Shown: piece by piece, positions 24,253 through 32,237 of the stretch
Layout of the letters: each line of letters begins with the position of its first letter
Numbering within the stretch: position 1 is the stretch's first letter
Position numbers and translations under genes: made by a program
The notes under the pieces: generated by a model
What the model was told of the DNA's origin: nothing
The model's input: only the letters and a program-made list of their open reading frames with translations
Databases searched by the model: none
Assembly (NCBI RefSeq): GCF_003385185.1
Contig: NZ_PQHZ01000029.1
Coordinates: 21,929 to 85,928, forward strand
Source of the DNA: Amycolatopsis palatopharyngis
GTDB lineage: Bacteria > Actinomycetota > Actinomycetes > Mycobacteriales > Pseudonocardiaceae
Direction of reading: 5' to 3'
DNA: 64,000 bases

Positions 24253-24807
24253 TCAGCCAGCCGCGTCCCATGGCTTCAGTCGCAGCCTGGTGTCCGGCCG
24301 GACCAGTCGCAGCGGGTTCAGGTAGTCACCCGCCCTGAGTGCGCCCCAGTGCAGGCAGGCGGCCACCGGGCAGTTCTCGTGGCCCGCGGTCACCTTGCCG
24401 ATCACTTGTCCGCGGTAAATCTGTTCTCCGGTGCGTACCGCGGAGATCACCGGCTCGTAGGTGGTCCGCAGCTCGCCATCGTGGTCGATGGAAACCACTC
24501 CACGGCCCGCCACCGTGCCGGCGAATCGCACGGCGCCCTCGCCTGCGGCGAGAACCGGACGCCCCACCTCGGTTCCCAGGTCGACGCCACGGTGACCCGG
24601 TGCGTACGGATGCGCGGGTGCATCGAAGTTCCTGGTGACCGGCGGATCCGGAGACAGCGGCCAGTCGAAGCGCGGTTCGGGATCGCCGGGAGCGAAACGT
24701 ACCGCCGCTGCCTGCGGGGTCAGCCACGACAGGACGAGGAGCGAGATCGTCAACAGCAGCGCGAGCGGTGAACGCCTCAGCCGCCGGTGGGCTTGGTCGA
24801 TGGACAT
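24253..24807 (-). CDS. Secreted M23 family metallopeptidase
   Basis: 184 residues. A signal peptide or N-terminal anchor (LALLLTISLLVLSWLTPQAAA) is followed by a LytM-type domain. The zinc ligands are visible as GHRGVDLGT and the HxH-like CLHWGAL; GEGAVRFAGTVAGRGVV is the family core. It is probably a cell-wall peptidoglycan endopeptidase or a regulator of one. ATG 24807 is chosen because it gives a short basic region before the hydrophobic segment; the open frame extends to 25041 through a palindrome that is unlikely to be coding. It is convergent with whiG and divergent from rpsB. Confidence 0.87.
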   Translation of the reverse strand: MSIDQAHRRLRRSPLALLLTISLLVLSWLTPQAAAVRFAPGDPEPRFDWPLSPDPPVTRNFDAPAHPYAPGHRGVDLGTEVGRPVLAAGEGAVRFAGTVAGRGVVSIDHDGELRTTYEPVISAVRTGEQIYRGQVIGKVTAGHENCPVAACLHWGALRAGDYLNPLRLVRPDTRLRLKPWDAAG

Positions 24808-25268
24808 GGGCTCAAACTGCGGCCGGCGGCGGCCGCGTGGGGAGTGCCGCGCGAATCTGTGGACAACCGGACGCGTCAGGAACAACCAGGCGCCACGCCG
24901 TTTGCCAACCTGCGCCGCGCCCGCGACTACCGCGCTTTCCCGGGAAAGCGCGGTAGTCGCGGGCTCGGGGTGGGGGCGCTGTGACCTGGCCGGTATCGGT
25001 GCCGGTCGGGTGGCGTACAATCTGTACCGCAGTCTGTGCATGCACTGACTGACTCCGCAGTGCCGTGCGCATCCCGCCGGGATTTCAGCTGAAACTCCTG
25101 GTCAGCGGGACACACGACGTTCGGCGGTCCCCCCGGTTCCTTGACCGAGGGGTCCGAACGCCGGCGCGGCACCAGGGCGAACGGCTACCTGGCCGATCGC
25201 GACAAAACCGACCGCGCATGCCGGCGAACGCACGGCATGCCCAAGATAGAAGAGGTGCGAATCCGGCT
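24808..25268. other. Divergent intergenic region M23 peptidase / rpsB
   Basis: 461 bases without a supported gene. It holds a perfect DnaA-box consensus on the minus strand (24858-24866), a perfect 46-bp palindrome (24919-24964) and a TACAAT at 25016-25021 that may be the rpsB -10, giving a leader of roughly 240 bases. No convincing -35 accompanies it. Reading frames crossing the palindrome are artefacts. Confidence 0.55.
24919..24964. repeat. Perfect 46-bp palindrome
   Basis: The 23-base left arm (24919-24941, starting GCCCGCGACTACCGCGC) is exactly repeated as its reverse complement at 24942-24964 with no spacer, centred on CCCGGG. Three of the next four outer positions also pair. With no loop it can form a cruciform in DNA or a very stable RNA hairpin. 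It lies in the promoter region between two divergent genes. Confidence 0.85.
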
Positions 25269-26159
25269 ATGGCCGTCGTCACCATGAAGCAGCTGCTCGA
25301 CTCCGGCGTGCACTTCGGGCACCAGACCCGCCGCTGGAACCCGAAGATGAAGCGCTACATCTTCACCGAGCGCAACGGTATCTACATCATTGACCTGCAG
25401 CAGACGCTGACCTACATCGACCGCGCCTTCGAGTTCATCAAGGAGACGGTCGCGCACGGCGGCACGATCATGTTCGTGGGCACGAAGAAGCAGGCCCAGG
25501 AAGCGATCGCGGCCGAGGCCCTGCGCGTCGGCATGCCCTTCGTGAACCAGCGCTGGCTCGGCGGAATGCTGACCAACTTCCAGACCGTGCACCGCCGTCT
25601 CCAGCGGCTCAAGGAACTCGAGTCCATGGAGCAGACCGGCGGTTTCGTGGGCCTGAACAAGCGCGAGATCCTCACGCTCACCCGCGAGAAGGACAAGCTG
25701 GAGAAGACCCTCGGCGGTATCCGCGATATGTCCAAGGTGCCCAGCGCCGTGTGGATCGTGGACACCAAGAAGGAGCACATCGCCGTCGGTGAGGCGCGCA
25801 AGCTCAACATCCCGGTGGTCGCGATCCTGGACACCAACTGTGACCCGGACGAGGTCGACTACCCGATCCCGGGTAACGACGACGCGATCCGCTCCGCGGC
25901 GCTGCTGACCAAGGTCGTCGCCGAGGCCGCCGCGGCTGGCCTGATGGCCCGCTCGGGCCGCAACGGTTCCGCCGCCGACGGTCAGGACAAGCCGGAGCCG
26001 GGTGTGGCCTCGGACGAGCCGCTGGCCGAGTGGGAGAAGGAACTTCTCGCCGGCTCCGACTCCGCCGCTGGTGACGCCGAGAAGGCCGAGACCAGCGTCG
26101 AGGCCGCGACCCAGGAGACCGAGCAGCCCCAGCAGACCGAGCAGACCACCGCGTCCTGA
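25269..26159 (+). CDS. rpsB: 30S ribosomal protein S2
   Basis: 296 residues. Core S2 is clear from MKQLLDSGVHFGHQTRRWNP, MFVGTKKQAQEAI, RWLGGMLTNF and VVAILDTNCDPDEVDYPIPG. The last 45 residues are an acidic Glu/Gln/Thr-rich tail (ETSVEAATQETEQPQQTEQ) as in other actinobacteria. ATG 25269 follows AGAAGAGG. The frame is open upstream to 25065 but has no support there. First gene of rpsB-tsf-pyrH-frr-cdsA. Confidence 0.97.
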   Translation: MAVVTMKQLLDSGVHFGHQTRRWNPKMKRYIFTERNGIYIIDLQQTLTYIDRAFEFIKETVAHGGTIMFVGTKKQAQEAIAAEALRVGMPFVNQRWLGGMLTNFQTVHRRLQRLKELESMEQTGGFVGLNKREILTLTREKDKLEKTLGGIRDMSKVPSAVWIVDTKKEHIAVGEARKLNIPVVAILDTNCDPDEVDYPIPGNDDAIRSAALLTKVVAEAAAAGLMARSGRNGSAADGQDKPEPGVASDEPLAEWEKELLAGSDSAAGDAEKAETSVEAATQETEQPQQTEQTTAS

Positions 26160-26185
26160 CGGCGGTTCGAACACCGACTTCGAGT

Positions 26186-26217
26186 TGCCCCGCGGCCGTC
26201 CCGGCGGCCGCGGGGCA
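26186..26217 (+). terminator. Hairpin between rpsB and tsf
   Basis: TGCCCCGCGGCCG (26186-26198) pairs perfectly with CGGCCGCGGGGCA (26205-26217) around a 6-base loop. It is 27 bases after the rpsB stop and 50 before tsf. It probably acts as a partial terminator or processing site that sets rpsB above tsf. Confidence 0.6.
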
Positions 26218-26266
26218 CAGCCACCAAACCATCCCGCGTACAGGGGAAAAGGAACGGAAACGCACG

Positions 26267-27091
26267 ATGGCGAACTACACCGCGGCAGACGTGAAGCGCC
26301 TCCGCGAACTCACCGGTGCCGGCATGATGAACTGCAAGAAGGCACTGGAGGACAGCGACGGCGACTTCGACAAGGCCGTTGAGTTCCTGCGCATCAAGGG
26401 TGCCAAGGACGTCGGCAAGCGCGCTGAGCGCGCGACGGCCGAGGGCCTGGTCGCCGGCGAGGGCGGCGCGCTGATCGAACTGAACTCCGAGACGGACTTC
26501 GTCGCCAAGAACGCGGAGTTCCAGCAGTTGGCCGCGAGGATCGTCGAGGCGGCGAAGGCCACCAAGACCAGCGACGCCGAGCAGCTGAAGGCCGCCGACC
26601 TCGGCGGAAAGACGGTGGACGAGGCCGTGCAGGAGCTCGCCGCCAAGATCGGTGAGAAGCTCGAGCTGCGCAGGGCCGCCTACTTCGACGGCACCGTGTC
26701 CACCTACCTGCACCGCCGTGGCGCCGATCTGCCGCCCGCGGTCGGCGTGCTCGTCGAGTACACCGGTGAGGGTGACGCGGCCGCTGACGCCGCTCGTGGC
26801 GCCGCACTGCAGGTCGCCGCACTCAAGGCGAAGTTCCTCACCCGCGACGAGGTGCCCAGCGAGCTCGTGGACAACGAGTGGCGCATCGCCGAGCAGACCG
26901 CCCGCGAGGAGGGCAAGCCGGAGCAGGCTCTGCCCAAGATCATCGAGGGCAAGGTCAACGCCTTCTACAAGGACGCCGTGCTGCTCGACCAGCCCTCGGT
27001 GACCGACAACAAGAAGACGGTCAAGGCTCTGCTCGACGAGGCGGGTGTGACCGTCACCCGGTTCGTCCGCTTCGAGGTCGGCCAGCAGTAG
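26267..27091 (+). CDS. tsf: Elongation factor Ts
   Basis: 274 residues. EF-Ts exchanges GDP on EF-Tu. The N-terminal UBA-like module is YTAADVKRLRELTGAGMMNCKKALEDS; the core has the conserved LIELNSETDFVAKN and the C-terminal EGKVNAFYKDAVLLDQP. ATG 26267 follows AGGGGAAAAGGAA. Flanking hairpins on both sides suggest post-transcriptional separation from rpsB and pyrH. Confidence 0.98.
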   Translation: MANYTAADVKRLRELTGAGMMNCKKALEDSDGDFDKAVEFLRIKGAKDVGKRAERATAEGLVAGEGGALIELNSETDFVAKNAEFQQLAARIVEAAKATKTSDAEQLKAADLGGKTVDEAVQELAAKIGEKLELRRAAYFDGTVSTYLHRRGADLPPAVGVLVEYTGEGDAAADAARGAALQVAALKAKFLTRDEVPSELVDNEWRIAEQTAREEGKPEQALPKIIEGKVNAFYKDAVLLDQPSVTDNKKTVKALLDEAGVTVTRFVRFEVGQQ

Positions 27092-27113
27092 ACCGACGTA
27101 CGCGACACGGACA

Positions 27114-27148
27114 GTGCCCCGTCTCCGGCAGCGTCGGGGACGGGGCAC
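27114..27148 (+). terminator. Hairpin terminator after tsf
   Basis: GTGCCCCGTC (27114-27123) and GACGGGGCAC (27139-27148) pair perfectly; a U-G wobble and two more pairs extend the stem to 13 around a 9-base loop. It is 22 bases after the tsf stop and 50 before pyrH. No T-run. Confidence 0.65.
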
Positions 27149-27198
27149 CGTCATGACAGATCCGGGTGTCCCGCCGAAGCAGGAGGCTGAGCTTAGAC

Positions 27199-27945
27199 AT
27201 GGGTGAAGATCGACCGGAGGGCGGCTACCGGCGAGTGCTGCTCAAACTGGGCGGCGAGATGTTGGGTGGCGGCGCGGTCGGTGTCGATCCCGATGTCGTG
27301 CACTCGGTGGCCGTGCAGATCGCGAACGTCGTTCGCGACGGAGTGCAGTTGGCCGTGGTGATCGGGGGCGGCAACTACTTCCGGGGAGCTGAACTCTCCC
27401 AGCGCGGCATGGACCGCGACCGGGCTGACTACATGGCGATGCTTGGCACGGTGATGAACTGCCTCGCGCTGCAGGACTTCCTGGAGAAGGAAGGCGTTCC
27501 GACCAGGGTGCAGAGTGCGATCACGATGGGGCAGGTCGCGGAGCCCTACATCCCCCGCCGGGCCGAGCGTCATCTGGAAAAGGGTCGCGTCGTGATCTTC
27601 GCGGCCGGTGTGGGAATGCCGTACTTCTCGACCGACACGGCCGCCGCGCAGCGTGCGCTGGAGATCGGTTGTGACGCGGTGCTGATGGCCAAGGCGGTGG
27701 ACGGGGTGTACACCGCGGACCCGAAGACCGACCCGGGGGCCAAGATGTTCCACGAGATCACGCACCGGGAGGTGCTCGAGCGTGGCCTCAAGGTCGCCGA
27801 CGCCACCGCCTTCAGTCTTTGCATGGACAACAACATGCCGATCATCGTCTTCAACCTGCTCACCGAGGGGAACATCGCCCGCGCGGTGAGTGGTGAGAGG
27901 ATCGGCACATTGGTGAACACCCCCGCCGGTCGCATCCAGGTGTAG
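27199..27945 (+). CDS. pyrH: UMP kinase
   Basis: 248 residues. It phosphorylates UMP to UDP and is a hexamer regulated by GTP and UTP. Signatures are RVLLKLGGEMLGGG, VIGGGNYFRGAEL, ADYMAMLGTVMN and VDGVYTADPKTDPGAK. ATG 27199 is preceded by AGGAGG at 27181, spaced 12 bases; the in-frame extension to 27166 is less likely. It lies 56 bases before frr in the conserved tsf-pyrH-frr-cdsA order. Confidence 0.97.
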   Translation: MGEDRPEGGYRRVLLKLGGEMLGGGAVGVDPDVVHSVAVQIANVVRDGVQLAVVIGGGNYFRGAELSQRGMDRDRADYMAMLGTVMNCLALQDFLEKEGVPTRVQSAITMGQVAEPYIPRRAERHLEKGRVVIFAAGVGMPYFSTDTAAAQRALEIGCDAVLMAKAVDGVYTADPKTDPGAKMFHEITHREVLERGLKVADATAFSLCMDNNMPIIVFNLLTEGNIARAVSGERIGTLVNTPAGRIQV

Positions 27946-28001
27946 ACCTGCTGGGATTCCGCCACAGCCAACGAGCAGCGCCACATGAGCAAGGAGTAGC
28001 C

Positions 28002-28559
28002 GTGATCGACGAGACCCTCCTCGACGCCGAGGAGAAGATGGAAAAAGCGGTGTCCGTCGCCAAGGAGGATCTGGCGTCGGTGCGGACCGGCCGTGCGACC
28101 CCGTCGATGTTCTCCCGGATCCACGTCGAGTACTACGGTGCTCTCACGCCGCTGAACCAGCTCGCGAGTGTGAGCATCCCGGAAGCACGCATGGCCGTCG
28201 TCAAGCCTTACGACGCCAGTCAGCTGGGCGAGATCGAGAAGGCGATCCGGGACTCCGATCTCGGTGTGAACCCGAGCAACGACGGCACCATCATCCGTAT
28301 CTCCATTCCGCAGCTCACCGAGGAGCGGCGCAAGGAGATGGTGAAGGTCGCCAAGAGCAAGGGTGAGGACGCCAAGATCTCCATCCGTAGTGTGCGCCGC
28401 AAGGCCAAGGAGGAGCTCGACCGGATCGGCAAGGACGGCGAGGCAGGCGAGGACGAGGTCGCGCGTGCGGAGAAGGAGCTGCAGCACCTGACCGACAGCT
28501 ACGTCTCCCAGGTCGAGGAGCTCGTGAAGCACAAAGAAGCCGAACTGCTCGAGGTGTGA
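28002..28559 (+). CDS. frr: Ribosome recycling factor
   Basis: 185 residues, full length for the family. With EF-G it splits post-termination ribosomes. Conserved segments include SVRTGRATPSMFSRIHVEYYG, TPLNQLASVSIPEARM and LTEERRKEMVKVAKSKGEDAK. GTG 28002 follows AAGGAG at 27991. It ends four bases before cdsA. Confidence 0.98.
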   Translation: MIDETLLDAEEKMEKAVSVAKEDLASVRTGRATPSMFSRIHVEYYGALTPLNQLASVSIPEARMAVVKPYDASQLGEIEKAIRDSDLGVNPSNDGTIIRISIPQLTEERRKEMVKVAKSKGEDAKISIRSVRRKAKEELDRIGKDGEAGEDEVARAEKELQHLTDSYVSQVEELVKHKEAELLEV

Positions 28560-28563
28560 GCGG

Positions 28564-29481
28564 GTGCCCGGGGCGGGAGTGAGCGTGAGCGAGGAGCGCG
28601 AGGGTGCCGAGGCATCCGACGGGCCCGGATCACCGGAAGGGGCGGCACAGCCGGCACAGCCTGTGGTGAACTCCTCGCGGGCGGGCAGGAATCTACCCGC
28701 CGCCATCGCGGTGGGAGTGGCACTCGGTGCGGCGATCCTGGTGTCGCTGTTCACCGTCCGGTTCCTGTTCATCGGAATCGTCGCCGCGGCGATCGCGCTC
28801 GGAACGATCGAGTTGGCCAGGGCGTTGCGCAAGGCGGCCGATATCCGGCTCGCGCTCGTACCTGTGCTCGTGGGCGGTCAGGCGACGATCTGGCTGGCCT
28901 GGCCATTCGGCCGCGAGGGCGCGCTCACCGCGTTCGTGCTCACCGTGTTCGCCTGCCTGTTCTGGCGGCTTCCGCGCGGCGCCGACGGTTATCTCCGTGA
29001 TGTGGCCGCCTCCATCTTCGCCACCGCTTACCTGCCGCTGTTCGCGGCGTTCGCCGCGATGCTGGTGCCGCCAGAAGACGGCGTCGGACGGGTGCTCGCG
29101 TTCATGATCGGTGTGGTCGCGTCCGACACCGGCGGATACATCGCCGGGGTGCTCAGGGGAAAGCACCCGATGGCACCGTCGATCAGCCCGAAGAAGACCT
29201 GGGAGGGATTCGCGGGCTCGATGATCGCCGGCATCGGTGCCGGTGTACTGACACTCAGCGTGATTCTCGATGGCCAGGCCTGGCAGGGGGTCATCTTCGG
29301 CGCGGCCATCGTGCTCACCGCCACGCTCGGCGACCTCGTCGAGTCGCTGATCAAGCGGGACCTGGGGATCAAGGACATGGGCGACCTGCTGCCCGGCCAT
29401 GGCGGGATCATGGACCGCCTCGATTCACTGCTGCCTTCGGCGGTCGTGTCCTGGCTGCTGCTCAGCGCGTTCCTCCCGTAG
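28564..29481 (+). CDS. cdsA: Phosphatidate cytidylyltransferase
   Basis: 305 residues. It makes CDP-diacylglycerol from phosphatidate and CTP in the membrane. A polar N-terminus of about 45 residues is followed by seven to eight hydrophobic segments and the CDS signature SPKKTWEGFAGS and DLGIKDMGDLLPGHGGIMDR. GTG 28564 is used; a GTG 18 bases later (VSEEREG) is possible. Last gene of the rpsB-cdsA run; in related genomes rlmN usually follows directly, but here 2.8 kb intervenes. Confidence 0.95.
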   Translation: MPGAGVSVSEEREGAEASDGPGSPEGAAQPAQPVVNSSRAGRNLPAAIAVGVALGAAILVSLFTVRFLFIGIVAAAIALGTIELARALRKAADIRLALVPVLVGGQATIWLAWPFGREGALTAFVLTVFACLFWRLPRGADGYLRDVAASIFATAYLPLFAAFAAMLVPPEDGVGRVLAFMIGVVASDTGGYIAGVLRGKHPMAPSISPKKTWEGFAGSMIAGIGAGVLTLSVILDGQAWQGVIFGAAIVLTATLGDLVESLIKRDLGIKDMGDLLPGHGGIMDRLDSLLPSAVVSWLLLSAFLP

Positions 29482-29491
29482 CGCTCGCGGG

Positions 29492-29548
29492 ATGTCCCCA
29501 ATGTGGCATTGGGGACGTTGAAGTTCCCCAATGCCACATTGGGGACAT
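29492..29548. repeat. 57-bp palindromic repeat, copy 2
   Basis: The 23-base arms (29492-29514 and 29526-29548) are perfect reverse complements around an 11-base centre ACGTTGAAGTT. The core CCCCAATGTGGCATTGGGG is the same as in copy 1 at 12303-12363. It begins 10 bases after the cdsA stop, matching the position of copy 1 just after a stop codon. Confidence 0.85.
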
Positions 29549-29572
29549 GTTCGGGAGTGGGGGACGGGGCTT

Positions 29573-29831
29573 CGTGCTGCGTGCGGCTGCTTTGGCGGGC
29601 GGGTGCCGTGTGGTGGGTTGAGCGCGCGGGGTCGCGTTGCCTCAGGCTGTGGTTTGTTGGCGGCACTGCGCGGGTTCCGTGCTGCGTGCGGTTCTTGCGG
29701 CGGGCGGTTTCGTTGTGGTGGGTTGAGCGCGCGGGGTCGCGTTGCCTCAGGCTGTGTTTGTTGGCAGCACTCCGCAGGCTCCGTGCTGCGTGCACCTCCT
29801 TCGGCGGGCGGCTTTCGTTGTGGTTTCTTTT
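29573..29831. repeat. 105-bp tandem repeat, about 2.5 copies
   Basis: Unit 1 is 29573-29677 (105 bp), unit 2 is 29678-29781 (104 bp) and a third partial unit begins at 29782 and fades near 29831. Each begins CGTGCTGCGTGC; units 1 and 2 share the invariant stretch GTGGTGGGTTGAGCGCGCGG followed by GGTCGCGTTGCCTCAGGCTG. The strand is G+T-rich. No open frame is conserved between units. Confidence 0.85.
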
Positions 29832-29841
29832 CGTTGCCGCC

Positions 29842-30678
29842 TCAGTCGGTGTACGGATCGTCGACTTCCGCTCTGCCCCAGCCGTCGATCGGATTGCTGT
29901 GGTCGATCACCGAGAATGTGCCGCCACCGGGGTCGGCGAGTACCGCGGTCCGGCCGAAGGGCGTGTCGAACGGCGGCGCCACGACGCGCCCGCCCAGCTG
30001 TTCCGCGCGCACGGCGAGTGCGTCCGTGCCGACCGCTGGTTCCACCTCGAAGTAGACCATCCAGTGCGGCTGCGCGGTCGCCTGATACTCGGTCCCCATC
30101 ACGTAGCGGTGGAGCACCGGCTGCTGCTCCAGGCGCCACTCCGCGTAGTCCAGACCCTCGGCGCCGATCTGCATACTGCTGTAGCCGAACAGCCGGCAGA
30201 AGAATCCGTCCGACGTGGGTCCGTCATGAGTGTTCAGCTCGGCACCGGCGAACATCCCCGGCGATCCGAAGCCGAAGTTCCACGAACTGGCCGGCTGCCA
30301 CAGCACGACCGGAACACCACTGGGATCCACGACATGCAGAATGCTGCCCCTGCCCGGGATGTCGACCGGCCCCAGAGTGGTTCGGCCACCAAGGTGTTCG
30401 ACCCATTCCGCTGCCGTAGCCGTGTTGTGCACGCAGAGGTGCAAGGTCCATCCCGGTGCCTGCCCCGCACCGGCGCGGTACATCCCGCCTGCGGGTAGCC
30501 CCGCGAGGTTCACCAGCGTGTAGCGGCCAGTGGCAGGGTCCGGTTTGTCCTGAAAGGTCCAGCCGAACAGACCCGAGTAGAAGTTCTGTGCCGCGGCCTC
30601 GTCCGGGGTGGCGAGTTCCACCCAGCATGGCGTTCCCGGCAGGAGGTCCGGCGTCGTGGCGGAAAGGTCGAGCGACAT
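29842..30678 (-). CDS. Two-domain VOC (glyoxalase-fold) protein
   Basis: 278 residues made of two vicinal-oxygen-chelate modules: residues about 10-125 (PCWVELATPDEAAAQNFY, then SILHVVDPSGVPVVLWQP) and about 140-265 (GAELNTHDG, then TAVLADPGGGTFSVIDH). Such tandem VOC proteins include hydroxylases, dioxygenases and bleomycin-type resistance proteins; the specific role cannot be read. ATG 30678 is preferred over in-frame starts upstream because GGAGGTG lies eight bases before it. It is divergent from the methyltransferase at 30824. Confidence 0.82.
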   Translation of the reverse strand: MSLDLSATTPDLLPGTPCWVELATPDEAAAQNFYSGLFGWTFQDKPDPATGRYTLVNLAGLPAGGMYRAGAGQAPGWTLHLCVHNTATAAEWVEHLGGRTTLGPVDIPGRGSILHVVDPSGVPVVLWQPASSWNFGFGSPGMFAGAELNTHDGPTSDGFFCRLFGYSSMQIGAEGLDYAEWRLEQQPVLHRYVMGTEYQATAQPHWMVYFEVEPAVGTDALAVRAEQLGGRVVAPPFDTPFGRTAVLADPGGGTFSVIDHSNPIDGWGRAEVDDPYTD

Positions 30679-30823
30679 GATCATCACCTCCGGTGAGCCG
30701 ACCATGTTACGACGTGGATTGGTTGTGGATGGCGGAAACTCACAGATCGACGTGATCCGGTGTCTCAGAGTGAGATCTCCCCGGATTGCCCCGGCTTACG
30801 CCTCGGGCGAATATGCTGGTCAC

Positions 30824-31636
30824 GTGATCAGGTTTGTACGCAAGGCAGAAATCCTGCCCAGTCCCAACATCTGGTACCACCCGGAGGCGTACGAACAGGA
30901 GAACCACGCGCAGGACGTGGACGGGGACCTCTGGCGCATACTGCGAACCCAGTGCGACTGGGCGGGACGGGACGTCGTGGATGTCGGCTGCGGCGACGGT
31001 TTCCACCTGCCGCTGTTCGCCGAGACCGCCAGGTCTGTCGTGGGTGTCGAACCGCATCCGCCTCTGGTGCGGCGGGCACGTGGCCGGACGAACGGAATCG
31101 TTGGTATAGGCGTGAAACAGGGGCCCGCGCAACGGTTGCCGCTTCCGTCCGGCAGCGCCGATCTCGTTCATGCGCGCACGGCGTACTTTTTCGGCCCTGG
31201 CTGCGAACCCGGGCTCAGAGAAGCAGACCGGGTGCTACGCCAAGGGGGCACGCTGGCGATCGTCGATCTCGACGTGCGGCATTCCCCATACGGTGACTGG
31301 ATGCGCGCCGATCTGCCCGACTACGACCCGGCCGAGGTCGACAGGTTCTTCGCGGAGCAGGGATTCCGGTGCGTCAGGGTGGAGACCCGGTGGGGCTTCG
31401 AGAACCTCGCGGCGGCGGAATCCGCTCTGCGGATCGAGTTCAGCCCAAAGGTCGCGGCAGGCGCCGTCCGGGAGGTGCTCCGGCGCAACGGTGGCCTTCC
31501 GGCGGGCCCGCTGACCATCCCGGTCGGCTATCGCGTGCTGTTGCGCGAGAAGCCTTCCGGGCTGGTCCGCTTGCCCCGCGCCGTTCACTTCGCGTCGGCC
31601 GGGCCGGATTCCTCGATCTCGCCCAGGATTCCGTAG
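30824..31636 (+). CDS. SAM-dependent methyltransferase
   Basis: 270 residues. The class I SAM-binding motif is DVVDVGCGDGFHLPLF, with the acidic VVGVEPHP strand and the SADLVHARTAYFFGPG motif IV region; the fold resembles the UbiE/Methyltransf_11 group. The substrate is unknown. GTG 30824 is chosen; the open frame reaches further upstream across the divergent promoter. The 3' end overlaps the convergent padR-type gene by 52 bases, an unusually long antisense overlap in this window. Confidence 0.78.
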   Translation: MIRFVRKAEILPSPNIWYHPEAYEQENHAQDVDGDLWRILRTQCDWAGRDVVDVGCGDGFHLPLFAETARSVVGVEPHPPLVRRARGRTNGIVGIGVKQGPAQRLPLPSGSADLVHARTAYFFGPGCEPGLREADRVLRQGGTLAIVDLDVRHSPYGDWMRADLPDYDPAEVDRFFAEQGFRCVRVETRWGFENLAAAESALRIEFSPKVAAGAVREVLRRNGGLPAGPLTIPVGYRVLLREKPSGLVRLPRAVHFASAGPDSSISPRIP

Positions 31637-32202
31637 AGCGACCTGCGAGCCTCGTTGATGACCGCGACGGCCTTCGACTTCTGAGTCGCTGACGCGGCCG
31701 CCCCAACCTGCTGCATCGCACCCATCAGCGCGCGCACGGCGTTGCCGAGTTCGACCTCGGCCGGGTCTGCCTCCTGAGCCATGTGCTCCCACGGCGGCGT
31801 GCTCTCCTGCTTCTCGACCGCGGCCCTGCCCTCGTCGGTGAGTTCGAACAGTCGCTTGCCGCCCGCCTCACTGCTCACCACGAGCCCCTCGTCGGCCAGC
31901 AGTTGCAGCGTCGGGTAGATCGAGCCGGGGCTCGGACGCCAGAGTCCGTTGCTGCGCTCGCCGATCTCGCTGATGATCTCGTATCCGTGCCGTGGCTGTT
32001 CCGCGAGCAGGGTCAGGATCGCCACCCTGATGTCCCCCCTTCGCCCGCGCCTCGCGCCGGGCCCCCTGCCACGGCCTCCGTGTGGTCCGCCCCATCCCGG
32101 CGGGACAGGCGGCATCGGCCCGAAGCCGCCGTGGCGGTGGGGCGAGCGGCGGTCTGTGCCGTGTTCCATGAACGGCAAGCGCATTCTTCGTTGTCCTCGC
32201 AT
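31585..32202 (-). CDS. PadR family transcriptional regulator
   Basis: 205 residues. After a Gly/Pro/Arg-rich N-terminus (GPMPPVPPGWGGPHGGRGRG) comes the PadR winged helix: IRVAILTLLAEQPRHGYEII, GSIYPTLQLLADEGLV and GGKRLFELTDEGR. The C-terminal helices would form the dimer. ATG 32202 is preferred, with GAAAGGA eight bases upstream; other in-frame starts at 32247 (TTG) and further downstream are possible. Repressor of itself and perhaps of the divergent rlmN or the neighbouring VOC gene; a dyad-rich operator region is at 32238-32275. Confidence 0.85.
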   Translation of the reverse strand: MRGQRRMRLPFMEHGTDRRSPHRHGGFGPMPPVPPGWGGPHGGRGRGPGARRGRRGDIRVAILTLLAEQPRHGYEIISEIGERSNGLWRPSPGSIYPTLQLLADEGLVVSSEAGGKRLFELTDEGRAAVEKQESTPPWEHMAQEADPAEVELGNAVRALMGAMQQVGAAASATQKSKAVAVINEARRSLYGILGEIEESGPADAK

Positions 32203-32237
32203 TGTGTCAATCCTTTCGATGCTTCTTAGACTATCTC

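Larger units (their letters stand above)
29482..29841. other. Repeat-rich intergenic region after cdsA
   Basis: 360 bases with no supported gene. It contains palindromic repeat copy 2 (29492-29548) and a 105-bp tandem repeat in about two and a half copies (29573-29831). Reading frames crossing it on either strand are repetitive and of biased composition, and none has a credible start or homology. Confidence 0.7.

Noticed and set aside
24812..25172. Small frames crossing the 46-bp palindrome
   Set aside because: The same residues appear on both strands because of the palindrome (DYRAFPGK), showing they are artefacts of the repeat.
29573..29831. CRISPR array
   Set aside because: Units are about 105 bp, directly adjacent and without unique spacers; no cas genes are present.
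29503..30498. Plus-strand open frame through the tandem repeat and into the VOC gene
   Set aside because: It begins inside the palindrome, runs through repeats and then antisense to a clear VOC gene; composition is Cys/Arg-rich and not credible.
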